The notes: generated by a model not told the origin, from the sequence alone. A DNA stretch of 64,000 bases from Prolixibacter sp. NT017 (GCF_009617875.1 NZ_BLAV01000001.1:4402001-4466000); one strand, 5' to 3'; shown: positions 1-8,817, counted from the stretch's first letter. Numbers and translations are program-made.

Positions 1-310
1 GCTGGTTCCCACCGGACTTTTTATTGAACTTCCGGTAGGATACGAAGCACAAGTTCGACCACGCAGCGGTCTTGCTGTGAAAAAAGGCATTACCGTTTTG
101 AATTCTCCCGGAACCATTGATGCTGATTACCGTGGAGAAATTCAGGTTATCCTCATCAATCTTTCCTCCGAAGAATTTGTTATTTCCGATGGCGAGCGTA
201 TTGCTCAGATGGTAGTTGCTCAGCACGAAAAAGTAGAATGGGTGAAAGTGACTGAATTGGTTGAAACAGTTCGCGGTGAAGGCGGATTCGGGCACACCGG
301 AAAAAATTAA
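1..310 (+). CDS. dut: dUTP diphosphatase, 3' part (start lies before the window)
   Basis: This is the C-terminal part of trimeric dUTPase, which hydrolyses dUTP to dUMP and pyrophosphate and so keeps uracil out of DNA and feeds dTMP synthesis. The first complete codon is at position 2 and the reading frame is open at the window edge. Visible family motifs are RPRSGLA (motif 2), a motif 3 containing [13 protein letters not shown] with the catalytic Asp, RIAQMV (motif 4), and the Gly-rich C-terminal arm GEGGFGHTG (motif 5) that closes over the substrate. About 102 residues are present of the usual 145 or so. It is followed after 36 bp by a TPR lipoprotein gene and may be cotranscribed with it. 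Confidence 0.96.
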   Translation, partial: LVPTGLFIELPVGYEAQVRPRSGLAVKKGITVLNSPGTIDADYRGEIQVILINLSSEEFVISDGERIAQMVVAQHEKVEWVKVTELVETVRGEGGFGHTGKN

Positions 311-346
311 ATTATACACAGGCACACGGTGCTATTAATTAACACC

Positions 347-2116
347 ATGATTAGAAAAAATTCGATTACCTATTGGGTTTTGTTTCTGGCCCTCGTTGGT
401 TTGTCATCTTGTGCAACAACGAAAAAAGTGGCGCAAAAAGCTCCTGTCAAACAGGCGACTCAGGATACAACCCATGTGACCAAGGATCAGGAACGTGAAT
501 TTCAATATTTGTTAATAGAAGGTTTAAAACAGAAAGCGTTGGGGAATCTCGACAAGGCTATTCCGATTTTCTCACGTTGTCTCGAAATTGATCCTTCGTC
601 GTCGATAGCTATGTTCGAACTGGCTAATATTCACATCGCCAAAGGCGATTTTACCAGCGCCATGCTGTTGCTCGAAAAAGCTGTTGCTAACAATCCCGAA
701 AATGAATATTACCATTTGATGTTGGCGCGCGTTTATCAGCAAAATAAACAGTTCGATAAGGCGGCCGACCAATATGGACAGCTGGCTATTTTGGTTCCCG
801 GAAACGACGATTACAAATATTATCATGCTTCGTTATTGGCGCAAGCTGGCAAATACGAAGATGCGTTGAAAGCTTTCGATGTACTTCAGCAGTCGACCGG
901 GCCGCTGGAACAAATTGCAGTAGCCAAGCAACAGCTTTACCTCAAGATGGGTAAAAAGAAGGAAGCTTTTGACGAGATTGAAGGATTGATTAAAACGAAT
1001 CCGAAAGATACCCGTTATTACGGCTTGTTGGCTGATATGTATCTGGCGGAAGGCGACAGTGCAAAAGCATTAGAGAACTACCATAAAATTCTTCAAATAG
1101 AGCCGGATAATGGGTTTGTTCAGATTTCGCTGGCCAATTATTATCGCGAAAGCGGAAAACCGGATCAAGCATACAACCATTTGTTGATGGCATTCAAAAA
1201 TCCAAATCTGGATGTGGATACCAAGATTCAAATGTATGTGATGATTGTTCAGAAGGATAATCGCAAAGTATCCGATGAGCAGGAACTCCAGTTGTTGAAG
1301 GCGATGATGAACGCCAATATGGATGACGAGCGTCCCCGTGCGATGTATGTTGAATACCTTGTTCAGCACAATGAGATTGAAAAGGCACGCGATCAGATGC
1401 GCATCGTGGTTGGCATGAACAAAGACAACATTCGGTATTGGCAGCGTCTGCTTTTCCTGGACAATAATCTGCAGGACTGGAAAGCCATGTACACCGACGG
1501 TGACAACGCGCTTAAATATTTCCCCAGTCAGCCTCTGCTTTATGTAATGAAAGCGGTTGGAGCGTTACAGATGGAAAAGTACAAGGACGTTATTTCTATT
1601 TTGGACAAGGGACAGCAATATGTCGGCGACAACAATCAGTTGAGTTCGCAATTCTATATGTATCGTGCTGAGGCATTATACAAAATGAAGGACCTGAAGA
1701 AGTCGTACGCCATGTTCGACAAGGTGGTTCAGCTCGACCCGACAAACTACACGGCCATGAATAACTACGCTTATTATCTTTCGTTGCGGAGCGATAGTTT
1801 GCAGTTGGCTGAAAAGTTGAGCGGTAAAGTGGTACAAGCCAATCCCGACAATGCCACGTTCCTGGATACTTATGCATGGGTGCTTTTCAAGAAGAAAGAT
1901 TATAGCCTGGCCAAGTTTTATATGGAGTCTGCCATTCGGAATGATAATGATAAGAATCCGGTTCTGCTTGAGCATTATGGCGATATTCTGTATTTCCTTG
2001 ATGAAAAGGACAAGGCTTTGGAGAATTGGAAGAAGTCCGAAGAAATGGGGAATGACTCACCTACGCTGAAAGAGAAAATTAAGAAGAAAACCTACATCGA
2101 AGAAAATCCGAATTAA
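347..2116 (+). CDS. TPR-repeat lipoprotein
   Basis: A 589-residue protein built of tetratricopeptide repeats, probably a periplasm-facing scaffold for protein-protein contacts; no enzymatic domain is visible. I prefer the ATG at 347 to the upstream GTG at 329 because it places a typical lipoprotein signal at the N-terminus: basic MIRKN, a hydrophobic stretch, then the lipobox GLSSC. TPR motifs run from about residue 50 to the C-terminus, with recurring A...Y or A...F helix signatures and DPxxx turns such as LEIDPSS and LQIEPDN. The stop is 2 bp before the DUF4292 gene and the EnvC-like gene follows 3 bp after that, so the three form a tight operon. This gene order downstream of dut is, from memory, common in Bacteroidota and hints at a shared envelope role. 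Specific function unknown. Confidence 0.9.
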   Translation: MIRKNSITYWVLFLALVGLSSCATTKKVAQKAPVKQATQDTTHVTKDQEREFQYLLIEGLKQKALGNLDKAIPIFSRCLEIDPSSSIAMFELANIHIAKGDFTSAMLLLEKAVANNPENEYYHLMLARVYQQNKQFDKAADQYGQLAILVPGNDDYKYYHASLLAQAGKYEDALKAFDVLQQSTGPLEQIAVAKQQLYLKMGKKKEAFDEIEGLIKTNPKDTRYYGLLADMYLAEGDSAKALENYHKILQIEPDNGFVQISLANYYRESGKPDQAYNHLLMAFKNPNLDVDTKIQMYVMIVQKDNRKVSDEQELQLLKAMMNANMDDERPRAMYVEYLVQHNEIEKARDQMRIVVGMNKDNIRYWQRLLFLDNNLQDWKAMYTDGDNALKYFPSQPLLYVMKAVGALQMEKYKDVISILDKGQQYVGDNNQLSSQFYMYRAEALYKMKDLKKSYAMFDKVVQLDPTNYTAMNNYAYYLSLRSDSLQLAEKLSGKVVQANPDNATFLDTYAWVLFKKKDYSLAKFYMESAIRNDNDKNPVLLEHYGDILYFLDEKDKALENWKKSEEMGNDSPTLKEKIKKKTYIEENPN

Positions 2117-2118
2117 CC

Positions 2119-3000
2119 GTGTTAAAGATTAGCAGGAGAGTTGTATTCCGTTTTATTTGGGTGAGCATCATTGCAACACTTTTATTTTCATGTAAATCGG
2201 CTGAAAAAGTTACAACGGCAAAAAAGATCAGGCACATGAGCTGCGGACGTATTTTGAAAAACGTTTCAGCAAATGAACCTTCTTATGAAACCATGGCCGT
2301 AAAACGCGTTTCAGTTAATGTAGAGGCGGAGGGTAAAAGTCATTCATTCAGAGCTTCGTACCGAATCAGACGTGACAGTGTAATACAAATTAATGCGCAA
2401 AAAGCTACCATTCCGGTAGGTAAACTGGAAATTACTCCCGATACATTCCGGGCTGTTTATTATATTGACAGAGAATATTACGAAGGCGCTTTGAATTATT
2501 TGTCAAAGCGATTAGGGATGGACATTGGCTTCGATATGTTTGAAGCCATTTTTACCAACCAGCTTTTTTCGTTTCGAAATGATCCGAAAGATCGCGACTT
2601 CCGTGATTTTCACTGCGCCATCGATGATGGTATGTACCGGATTTCGTCGATGAAAGACCGAAAGCTCCGGAAGGTAATTCGCAAGGAAGAAAAGCTGGAG
2701 CGATATCGAAACCGTTTTGATGAAGAGCATTTAATCCGGCAAGATATTTATGTCGATCCGAATAGATTTGTCATACGGAAGCTGGTATTCAACGATATTG
2801 ATTATAATCGTACGATGAGTCTGGATTTCTCGCATTTCGAAATGATCGACGGTCGTTGGTTTCCGGAAGAAATACATCTGGATTATCAGGGAAAGGAAAG
2901 TTACAAGGTGAAGGTGAAACTGAGCCGGATTTCGTTTGACGAACCGGAATCTTTCAGGTTTAGAATTCCATCGAAGTACAAACAAATATTGCTGAAGTAA
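2119..3000 (+). CDS. DUF4292-family lipoprotein
   Basis: A 293-residue predicted lipoprotein that starts at GTG 2 bp after the stop of the TPR gene. The lipobox is LLFSC with Cys25. The body resembles the DUF4292 family, a Bacteroidota group with a likely LolA/LolB-like beta fold; that fold is recalled family knowledge and is not proven here. The sequence is rich in alternating beta-strand patterns and basic residues and has no recognisable catalytic motif. It sits between a TPR lipoprotein and an EnvC-like protein with 2-3 bp gaps, so an outer-membrane or cell-wall maintenance role is the best inference. No other ATG or GTG near the start would preserve the signal peptide better. Confidence 0.85.
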   Translation: MLKISRRVVFRFIWVSIIATLLFSCKSAEKVTTAKKIRHMSCGRILKNVSANEPSYETMAVKRVSVNVEAEGKSHSFRASYRIRRDSVIQINAQKATIPVGKLEITPDTFRAVYYIDREYYEGALNYLSKRLGMDIGFDMFEAIFTNQLFSFRNDPKDRDFRDFHCAIDDGMYRISSMKDRKLRKVIRKEEKLERYRNRFDEEHLIRQDIYVDPNRFVIRKLVFNDIDYNRTMSLDFSHFEMIDGRWFPEEIHLDYQGKESYKVKVKLSRISFDEPESFRFRIPSKYKQILLK

Positions 3001-3003
3001 TAT

Positions 3004-4206
3004 ATGAACAGGTGTACGGGATTTGTAATAGCTGTGTTTTTTGTGATGGCAGTTGCTGCAACAGCGTCTGCCCAGTCTCTTTCCGATCTCAGGAAAAAGA
3101 GGCAAAAAACAGCCGATGAGATTAAGTATACCAACCAATTGCTGGAAGAGACCAGCAAACATGCCAAAAGTTCGCTTAACCGTTTGGCGCTGCTGAACAA
3201 GCAGATCAGGCTTCGGGCGCAACTGATTGGCGAAATCAACGGCGAAATTGCCTACCTCGACAGTTCTATTTCTGATAATGCTTTTGTCGTCAAAGGACTT
3301 ACTTCCGATTTAAAGAATATCCGTGCCAACTATGCCCAGATGATCCGGTATGCCCGTCGAAATGCTGACGCGAACAGCAAGCTTCTATTCTTGTTGTCGG
3401 CCGAGGATTTCAACCAGGCTTATAAAAGGTTTCTTTATTTAAGACAGTATGCCGATTACCGGAAAAAACAGGTGGAAGCCATTGTAGCTGTGAAAGACAT
3501 TCTTGACGCCAAATTGGCCGACCTGGAAAAGCGCCGTAAGGAAAAGGAAGTGATGCTGGAGCAGAAGCGGAATGAATCGCAGCAAATGAGAACCCAGAAG
3601 GTTCAGCAAAACCAGTATTACGCGAGTTTACAGAAAAAGCAGCGTGACCTGAAGAAAAAGCTGGAGCAACAACGGGAAGTAGAACAACGTCTTCAAAAAG
3701 AGATTGAGCGCATCATTGCCGAGGAGGCGAAGAAAAGTGCCGCTAAGAATAAAAAAGGCTTTAGCCTGACGCCTGCCGAAAAAGAATTGTCTGCCGATTT
3801 TGGCAAAAATAAAGGACGTTTCCCCTGGCCGGTTGATCGGGGCTTGATTACCGAAGAGTTTGGTGAACATCCGCATCCGGTGCTGAAACGTGTAATGGTC
3901 CGGAATAATGGTATCGATATTACGACCAGTGCAGGCGAAAAGGCGCGGACTATATTCAGGGGAACCGTTTCGCGGGTGGTGGCCATACCAGGCGGTAACA
4001 TGGCCGTAATAATCCGCCACGGAAATTACCTGACTGTTTATTCCAACCTGAGTGACGTGTTTGTTCGTGTAGGTCAAAAAGTGGAGACAAAACAGGAAAT
4101 AGGAAAAATATATACCGACCCGGGAGATAACAAAACCGTTCTGAAGTTCCAGATTTGGCATGAGAATAAAAAGCAAAATCCCGAGGATTGGATTGTGAAG
4201 AAGTAG
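3004..4206 (+). CDS. EnvC-like protein with degenerate LytM/M23 domain
   Basis: A 400-residue exported protein resembling EnvC, the periplasmic activator of cell-separation amidases. It has a signal peptide ending near ASA-Q, a long charged coiled coil from about residue 25 to 255 (many K/E/Q/R heptads), and a C-terminal LytM (peptidase M23) domain from about 290 to 395. Active M23 enzymes need a zinc site of HxxxD plus HxH. Here the first His is replaced (NNGIDI where HxGxDI is expected) and the second motif reads YSNL instead of YAHL, so zinc binding is probably lost. That fits an amidase activator rather than a hydrolase. It is the last gene of the operon with the TPR and DUF4292 lipoproteins. 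An A/T-rich hairpin follows at 4293-4332. Confidence 0.88.
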   Translation: MNRCTGFVIAVFFVMAVAATASAQSLSDLRKKRQKTADEIKYTNQLLEETSKHAKSSLNRLALLNKQIRLRAQLIGEINGEIAYLDSSISDNAFVVKGLTSDLKNIRANYAQMIRYARRNADANSKLLFLLSAEDFNQAYKRFLYLRQYADYRKKQVEAIVAVKDILDAKLADLEKRRKEKEVMLEQKRNESQQMRTQKVQQNQYYASLQKKQRDLKKKLEQQREVEQRLQKEIERIIAEEAKKSAAKNKKGFSLTPAEKELSADFGKNKGRFPWPVDRGLITEEFGEHPHPVLKRVMVRNNGIDITTSAGEKARTIFRGTVSRVVAIPGGNMAVIIRHGNYLTVYSNLSDVFVRVGQKVETKQEIGKIYTDPGDNKTVLKFQIWHENKKQNPEDWIVKK

Positions 4207-4292
4207 CCTGCCAAGCTGTGGCGAACAACCGGCAATGGCTGAATATCTGGCTTCATGAAAATAGATCCTGATCCAAAATTATTTTCACCGGG

Positions 4293-4332
4293 ATGTTTTT
4301 TTATTTCTGTCCCGATGGAAATAAAAAAACAT
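4293..4332. terminator. A/T-rich perfect hairpin between convergent genes
   Basis: A perfect 15-bp inverted repeat (4293-4307 with 4318-4332) with a 10-nt loop. The stem contains seven consecutive T and A pairs, so each strand ends in a T-rich arm. It lies between the EnvC-like gene ending at 4206 and the minus-strand Crp/Fnr gene ending at 4481, so it could stop transcription from both sides. The remainder of 4207-4480 shows no convincing gene: a 103-codon frame at 4255-4566 contains this hairpin, overlaps the Crp gene antisense and looks spurious. Confidence 0.55.
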
Positions 4333-4480
4333 AGCAATCGAATTTCAATTACATCCGGACATGTTTATTCACATCCTGACCTTACATTAAAAAAGATCGG
4401 TAAAAGGTTGGAAAACACAGGCGAAACAGGGTTTCAACTCTTTCAGGTTGCCGGCATCCTCCGTTGGCTTACGGTGGGTT

Positions 4481-5179
4481 TTACAAATTCGCTACTCTTG
4501 TTAATCCAGGCAGGTCGACGATTCGTATCTTTCTTCCGTGAAGTTCGATCAATTGGTCGTGTTTAAACTCCGAAAGAAGCCGAATAACCGATTCTGTCGC
4601 CGTGCCGACCATATTGGCCAACTCTTCCCGCGTAAGCGAAATTTGCAGCGTTTTATTGTCATCCAGGTCGAAATTATCTTTCAGCAAAAGCAATACTTCA
4701 GCCAGACGTTCACGAACTGTTTTCTGTGCAATATCGGTGATGAAATCGTTGGCGTCCTTCAGCTCGGCGCAAACAATACGCAACATAGCTAACGAGAACT
4801 TCGAATTTTCATCAATCAGATACAGCAAGGTTTTATAAGGAATGTGGCATAAAACGGCATCTTCGATTACTTTGGCAGTGGTACACGCCGATTCCTGACT
4901 CAGTAATGAACGATAGGCGATAATATCTCCCTTCTTCACAAAACGGATGATCTGTTCTTTGCCGTCGATTCCGGTTTTATAAATTTTCAGAATTCCACGG
5001 GTGATGCAGTAAAATCCGGTAAGCCGGTTACCTTCCCGATAGATTACGCTTCCCTTCTTGTAAAATGAACAGGTCTTTTCGTAATTCAACCTTTCCATTT
5101 CCTCAGGTGTTAACGTTTGAAAGAAACGGAATTTGGAAAGATCGGCCTCCTCCTCTATAGGTTCATTATAATTTCTCAT
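4481..5179 (-). CDS. Crp/Fnr-family transcriptional regulator
   Basis: A 232-residue regulator with an N-terminal cyclic-nucleotide-binding-like beta-barrel (about 20-140, including GSVIYREGNRLTGFYCITRG and KKGDIIAYRSLL) and a C-terminal winged helix (about 155-225). The recognition helix region is LTREELANMVGTATESVIRLLSEF, typical of Crp/Fnr HTH domains. There is no N-terminal cysteine cluster as in FNR, and the Arg and Ser that contact cAMP phosphate are not obvious, so the effector is unknown. It is divergent from an OsmC gene across 102 bp and could control the OsmC/AraC/YceI/pirin stress genes to its right. A near-consensus -7 element on the minus strand lies at 5219-5226. Confidence 0.93.
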   Translation of the reverse strand: MRNYNEPIEEEADLSKFRFFQTLTPEEMERLNYEKTCSFYKKGSVIYREGNRLTGFYCITRGILKIYKTGIDGKEQIIRFVKKGDIIAYRSLLSQESACTTAKVIEDAVLCHIPYKTLLYLIDENSKFSLAMLRIVCAELKDANDFITDIAQKTVRERLAEVLLLLKDNFDLDDNKTLQISLTREELANMVGTATESVIRLLSEFKHDQLIELHGRKIRIVDLPGLTRVANL

Positions 5180-5218
5180 TCTGAAAAAGCGATTGAATTG
5201 AATAGTTTTTAGATTTCG

Positions 5219-5226
5219 TAAATATA
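5219..5226 (-). promoter_or_regulatory. -7 promoter element for the Crp/Fnr gene
   Basis: Minus-strand TATATTTA, one mismatch from the Bacteroidota -7 consensus TAnnTTTG, about 40 bp upstream of the start codon at 5179. No convincing -33 element was found. Confidence 0.4.
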
Positions 5227-5281
5227 CAATTTACGGTTCGAATAACTAAAAATGCTGGAATAACACTTAAAGCCTGATTAT

Positions 5282-5695
5282 ATGAAACATATGGTGGATT
5301 TAGCATGGCATGAAAACATGTTTTTCGACACGGTTTTAGACGGACACCGACTTATTATTGATGCTTCGGAAGAAAACGGCGGTTCGGACAAGGGACCTCG
5401 CCCGAAGAAACTCATGCTATTGGCGTTAGCGGGTTGTACTGCTATGGATGTGATATCGATGTTGCGAAAAATGAAAATTATACCCGATAAATTTAACGTA
5501 ATCGTTGAAGCTAATGTGACCGATGAGCATCCGAAGAAATACGATAAGATGCACGTGATTTACCAGTTTAGCGGAAAAGATCTTCCGTTGGCCAAGCTGG
5601 AAAGAGCCGTTCAGTTATCTGAAGAAAAGTATTGTGGAGTGAGTGCGGTATACCGCGACGCGGCTGAGATGACATCGGAGATACGAATTGTGTAA
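5282..5695 (+). CDS. OsmC/Ohr-family protein
   Basis: A 137-residue OsmC-superfamily protein. Members are small homodimeric peroxidases that detoxify organic hydroperoxides with two cysteines, one in a central helix and one near the C-terminus. Here the helix Cys is in the stretch ALAGCTAMDV (about residue 59) and the second is in EEKYCGVSAV (about residue 121), matching the usual spacing, so a thiol peroxidase activity is plausible. The length agrees with the YhfA/OsmC subgroup. It is divergent from a Crp/Fnr gene and is followed after 3 bp by an AraC-family regulator, which suggests a two-gene operon for peroxide or redox stress. Confidence 0.9.
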   Translation: MKHMVDLAWHENMFFDTVLDGHRLIIDASEENGGSDKGPRPKKLMLLALAGCTAMDVISMLRKMKIIPDKFNVIVEANVTDEHPKKYDKMHVIYQFSGKDLPLAKLERAVQLSEEKYCGVSAVYRDAAEMTSEIRIV

Positions 5696-5698
5696 AAC

Positions 5699-6589
5699 AT
5701 GGTTATACCAACAATAGAGAGAAGGGATATACACAAAGGATGGACCAACGACCAGTGGTTCTTTAAGCTGATGACCATCTGCGATTATAAAGCAGAGAAC
5801 CACTCGGAATCTTTCCATTTGCACGATTATTATTCAGTTTTCTGGATAAAAACCGGCGAGGTGGTTCATGCCACCGATTTTGTGGAGTATACCCTGGCAG
5901 GCAACACCATTTTGTTTGTTCCGCCCGGTATTCGGCATCGGATGATTTTGGATAAATACGCCGATGGAGTCACCTTCATTTTCAATGAAGAATTTGTTCG
6001 CATGAATTACGACTCCAATATTCCAGTTCGTGAATACGAGATATTCTTTAACCAAACATTTAAGAGCCTGGTAACGCTTACCGACGAAGACCTTCCGGCT
6101 TTCGGGATGATTGTGGACAAACTGATGAAGGAGTACAACCGGCACGATAAGTTTTCCCGCAGTATTGTCCTTAATCTGTTGAACCTGTTCTTTCTGGAAG
6201 CATCCCGCCTTTACGAGCAGCAAAACAGTAAGGAAGAGGTAGAACCCGGTGACGCTCCCAATTCGTCCATCATCGAGTTTAAAGCGTTAATCGATAAACA
6301 CTACCGTGAAGAGAAGGGAGTAGCCTTTTATGCCGAAAGGCTGAATATGCAGCCTTCGTGCCTCAACAATGTGACCCGCCGCACTTCCGGAATTACGGCG
6401 GGCGAGATGATTAGGAATCGCATCATCACTGAAGTCAAGCGACTTTTATTCAGTACCGATTTGTCCATCAAAGAAATTGGTGTCGAAATGGGATTCGATG
6501 ATCCGGCGTATTTCAGCCGGTTTTTTAAGAAGTATACCGGCACTTCCCTCTCCGATTTCAGAGAACGCTCGCGTAAAAAGTACAAGTAA
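5699..6589 (+). CDS. AraC-family transcriptional regulator
   Basis: A 296-residue regulator with an N-terminal cupin-type ligand-sensing domain (about 20-160; HLHDYYSVFWIKTGE and FVPPGIRHRM are typical cupin strands) and a C-terminal AraC double HTH (about 185-290). The signature second HTH is visible as LSIKEIGVEMGFDDPAYFSRFFKKYTG, quoted here with 27 letters split as LSIKEIGVEMGFDDPAYF and SRFFKKYTG. The inducer is unknown. The ATG lies 3 bp after the OsmC stop, so the two are probably cotranscribed. The next gene, a YceI protein, has its own promoter motif at 6629-6636 and may be a target. Confidence 0.93.
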   Translation: MVIPTIERRDIHKGWTNDQWFFKLMTICDYKAENHSESFHLHDYYSVFWIKTGEVVHATDFVEYTLAGNTILFVPPGIRHRMILDKYADGVTFIFNEEFVRMNYDSNIPVREYEIFFNQTFKSLVTLTDEDLPAFGMIVDKLMKEYNRHDKFSRSIVLNLLNLFFLEASRLYEQQNSKEEVEPGDAPNSSIIEFKALIDKHYREEKGVAFYAERLNMQPSCLNNVTRRTSGITAGEMIRNRIITEVKRLLFSTDLSIKEIGVEMGFDDPAYFSRFFKKYTGTSLSDFRERSRKKYK

Positions 6590-6628
6590 AACTTATTTTT
6601 GTCCATTTACTGAAATACCAGTCAGTTA

Positions 6629-6636
6629 TACCTTTG
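6629..6636 (+). promoter_or_regulatory. -7 promoter element upstream of the YceI gene
   Basis: TACCTTTG, an exact match to TAnnTTTG, 37 bp upstream of the chosen ATG at 6673. No -33 TTG lies at the expected distance. It makes an upstream TTG start at 6634 unlikely, because that codon lies inside the promoter. Confidence 0.6.
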
Positions 6637-6672
6637 TATTGTTATTTAATTAAAAACCAAAAATTGACAATT

Positions 6673-7275
6673 ATGAAAATGAAGGTAAATAAACTGGCTG
6701 TGATTCTGGCCTTACTTATGGGAGTCTCAGCTCCCGTTTTTGCTCAATCGTATCAGGTCGATACAAACGCAAGTACCATTAAGTGGACTGGTAAGAAAGT
6801 GGCTGGTAGTCATCATGGAACGATCGCTTTTAAAGAGGGCAAGCTGGAAGTGAAAGACAACCAGTTGGTCGGTGGTAACCTGGTCGTCGATATGACAACC
6901 ATTAAGGACCTGGATTTGACCGATCCCGATTGGAACAAAAAACTGGTTGGCCACTTGTCCTCCGACGATTTCTTTGGCGTGGAAAAGCATCCGGTTTCAC
7001 GTTTGGTCATTAAAAAGATTGAGCCCAAAGGTGGACGTCAGTATCATGTAACCGGAGACTTGACCATTAAAGGAATTACCAAACCCGTTGAATTCGATTC
7101 CAATATTTCGGTAACCGGGAATAAGCTGGAAGCTACCGGTACGATGCCGGTAGACAGAACGAAATATGGAATTAAATATGGTTCCGGTTCATTTTTTTCC
7201 AATCTGGGTGACAAGATGATTGACGATGTATTCACCCTCGAATTCAGTTTGGAAGCTAATCAGCAGCCGGACTAA
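6673..7275 (+). CDS. YceI-family lipid-binding periplasmic protein
   Basis: A 200-residue exported protein of the YceI family, an extended lipocalin-like beta-barrel that binds isoprenoid chains or other amphiphiles in the periplasm. A classical signal peptide (KLAVILALLMGVSAPVFAQ) precedes the domain. Family features seen are the opening YQVDTNASTIKWTGKKVAGSHHGTI, given here as YQVDTNASTIKWTG followed by HHGTI, the LTSPDWF-like stretch LDLTDPDWNKKLVGHL, and GDLTIKGITKPVEF. I chose the ATG at 6673, since upstream in-frame TTG 6634 overlaps the promoter and would spoil the signal peptide. A pirin gene follows after 27 bp, probably in the same transcript, consistent with a stress or quinone-related module. 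Confidence 0.94.
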   Translation: MKMKVNKLAVILALLMGVSAPVFAQSYQVDTNASTIKWTGKKVAGSHHGTIAFKEGKLEVKDNQLVGGNLVVDMTTIKDLDLTDPDWNKKLVGHLSSDDFFGVEKHPVSRLVIKKIEPKGGRQYHVTGDLTIKGITKPVEFDSNISVTGNKLEATGTMPVDRTKYGIKYGSGSFFSNLGDKMIDDVFTLEFSLEANQQPD

Positions 7276-7302
7276 CGCTCAAAAAGCAGAAAGGAAATTA
7301 TC

Positions 7303-8013
7303 ATGCAAAAAGTAATTCACAGGGCTGAAACCCGTGGGCACTTTGATCACGGGTGGCTCAATACCTGGCATTCATTCAGTTTTGCGGACTATTATAATCC
7401 CGACCGCATTCAGTTTGGATTGCTTCGGGTATTGAATGATGATATTGTAAAACCAGGAATGGGCTTTGGAACGCATCCGCACAACAATATGGAAATCATC
7501 ACCATTCCGCTTGAAGGACAATTGGAACACCGCGACAGTATGGGAAATGGCTCCATTATCGAAGCTGGTGAAGTTCAGGTAATGACAGCCGGTTCGGGAA
7601 TTACACACTCTGAGTTCAATCCTTCGAAAGATACGGAAGTGAATTTGCTTCAAATCTGGGTTTTCCCGCGCGAGCGGAATCTAACACCGAGGTACGACCA
7701 AAAACGCTTCGATACTTCAAAAATGAAAAATGAGTTTCTGACAGTTGTGACGCCCGACGGAGCCAGTGAGTCATTGTTTGTTCATCAGGATGCGTGGTTT
7801 TCACTTGCCGAAACGGATGACGGCAAAGAAATGAAATACCAGATGCATTCCGGCAACAGCGGTGTATATCTTTTCGTGATTGACGGAGAACTGGAAGTGG
7901 ATGGAGATACGCTGAAAAGCCGCGATGGAATAGGTATTTACGATACTTCGGAATTCTCGGTGAAGAGTTTGCAACCCGCAAAATTCCTTGTTATGGAAAT
8001 TCCGATGAATTAA
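7303..8013 (+). CDS. Pirin-family protein (possible quercetinase)
   Basis: A 236-residue bicupin of the pirin family. Bacterial pirins bind a metal and some show quercetin 2,3-dioxygenase activity; others modulate metabolic enzymes. The N-terminal cupin carries the metal-site pattern GFGTHPHNNMEIIT followed by the strand with GSGITHSEFNP, giving the expected His and Glu ligands (HPH, E, H). The second cupin covers about 140-230. Length and order match YhhW-type pirins. It lies 27 bp after the YceI gene and likely shares its promoter. A weak T-rich hairpin at 8033-8049 may end the transcript. Confidence 0.93.
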   Translation: MQKVIHRAETRGHFDHGWLNTWHSFSFADYYNPDRIQFGLLRVLNDDIVKPGMGFGTHPHNNMEIITIPLEGQLEHRDSMGNGSIIEAGEVQVMTAGSGITHSEFNPSKDTEVNLLQIWVFPRERNLTPRYDQKRFDTSKMKNEFLTVVTPDGASESLFVHQDAWFSLAETDDGKEMKYQMHSGNSGVYLFVIDGELEVDGDTLKSRDGIGIYDTSEFSVKSLQPAKFLVMEIPMN

Positions 8014-8032
8014 TCGTTGAAAATACAGGAAT

Positions 8033-8049
8033 AGGCTTTGCCTTTTTTA
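8033..8049 (+). terminator. Weak terminator after pirin
   Basis: AGGC-TTT-GCCT followed by a run of six T. The stem is only 4 bp, so it may be inefficient. Confidence 0.35.
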
Positions 8050-8067
8050 TATGACTCCCTTTCGTTG

Positions 8068-8075
8068 TACCTTTA
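8068..8075 (+). promoter_or_regulatory. Near-consensus -7 element upstream of the pterin cluster
   Basis: TACCTTTA, one mismatch from TAnnTTTG, 22 bp before the reductase start codon at 8098. Confidence 0.45.
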
Positions 8076-8097
8076 ATGGAAACAAAAAAGAAGAGGT

Positions 8098-8817
8098 ATG
8101 CGAAAAGTGGCTTTAATTACCGGAAGCGCCAAGCGCATCGGACGAGCTGTTGCTTTGCATCTGGCTCAGTCAGGATGGGACTTGGCGCTTCATTTTCATC
8201 ATTCGGAGACGGAGGCGGCTGAATTAAAGAGAGAGTTAAAACATATCAATAGTCACGGTACTTATCGCCTGTTTCAGGCCGATCTGAATCATGTTCCGGA
8301 TGCGGAGAATTTGATTTCGAATGTGATTAGTGCTTTTGCCCGACTCGATTTGCTGGTGAACAATGCCTCCGTTTTTCAGCCCGTCACCATCAAGGATACT
8401 TCTACCATGATGTTGCAGCGCAATCTGCAGGTGAATTTCGTGGCTCCTTTCATACTCACGAGGGAATTCGCGAACCATGCCGACAATGGTGTGATTATTA
8501 ATTTGGTCGATACCCGGATAAAGAAGAACAATTCCTCTCATGCTGCTTATAGTTTATCGAAAAAAGTACTTTGGGAACTAACGAAAATGAGTGCACTGGA
8601 ACTGGCACCGGCATTCCGCGTAAACGCTATTGCTCCCGGTGCTGTTCTTCCTCCGGAAGGAAAAGATGATGCTTACCTGAATAATTTATCCGAGGCAACA
8701 CCAATGAAAGAGCCGGCCGGACTGAAGCCGGTTTTACAGAGTCTTTCCTATATTTTGGAAAACGAAAATCTGACTGGCCAGGTTTTGTTCTGCGATAGCG
8801 GTGAGCAATTGCTTTAA
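8098..8817 (+). CDS. folM: SDR pterin reductase, FolM/PTR1-like
   Basis: A 239-residue short-chain dehydrogenase. The N-terminal NADP site is TGSAKRIGRA, like the TGAAKRLG of pteridine reductases, and NNAS follows at about 88-91. The catalytic residues appear to be Asp138, Tyr151 and Lys155 rather than the usual Ser-Tyr-Lys. The D-to-Y spacing of 13 and Y-to-K spacing of 4 match the Asp181-Tyr194-Lys198 of Leishmania PTR1, as I recall that enzyme. This points to dihydropterin reduction (dihydromonapterin or dihydrofolate to the tetrahydro form) with NADPH. The neighbours support this: a FolX-like aldolase/epimerase and a FolK-like protein follow on the same strand. The exact pterin substrate is inferred. 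Confidence 0.82.
   Translation: MRKVALITGSAKRIGRAVALHLAQSGWDLALHFHHSETEAAELKRELKHINSHGTYRLFQADLNHVPDAENLISNVISAFARLDLLVNNASVFQPVTIKDTSTMMLQRNLQVNFVAPFILTREFANHADNGVIINLVDTRIKKNNSSHAAYSLSKKVLWELTKMSALELAPAFRVNAIAPGAVLPPEGKDDAYLNNLSEATPMKEPAGLKPVLQSLSYILENENLTGQVLFCDSGEQLL

Noticed and set aside
4255..4566. Possible 103-codon gene after the EnvC-like gene
   Set aside because: It contains the A/T-rich hairpin, overlaps the Crp/Fnr gene on the opposite strand, and has no recognisable protein features.
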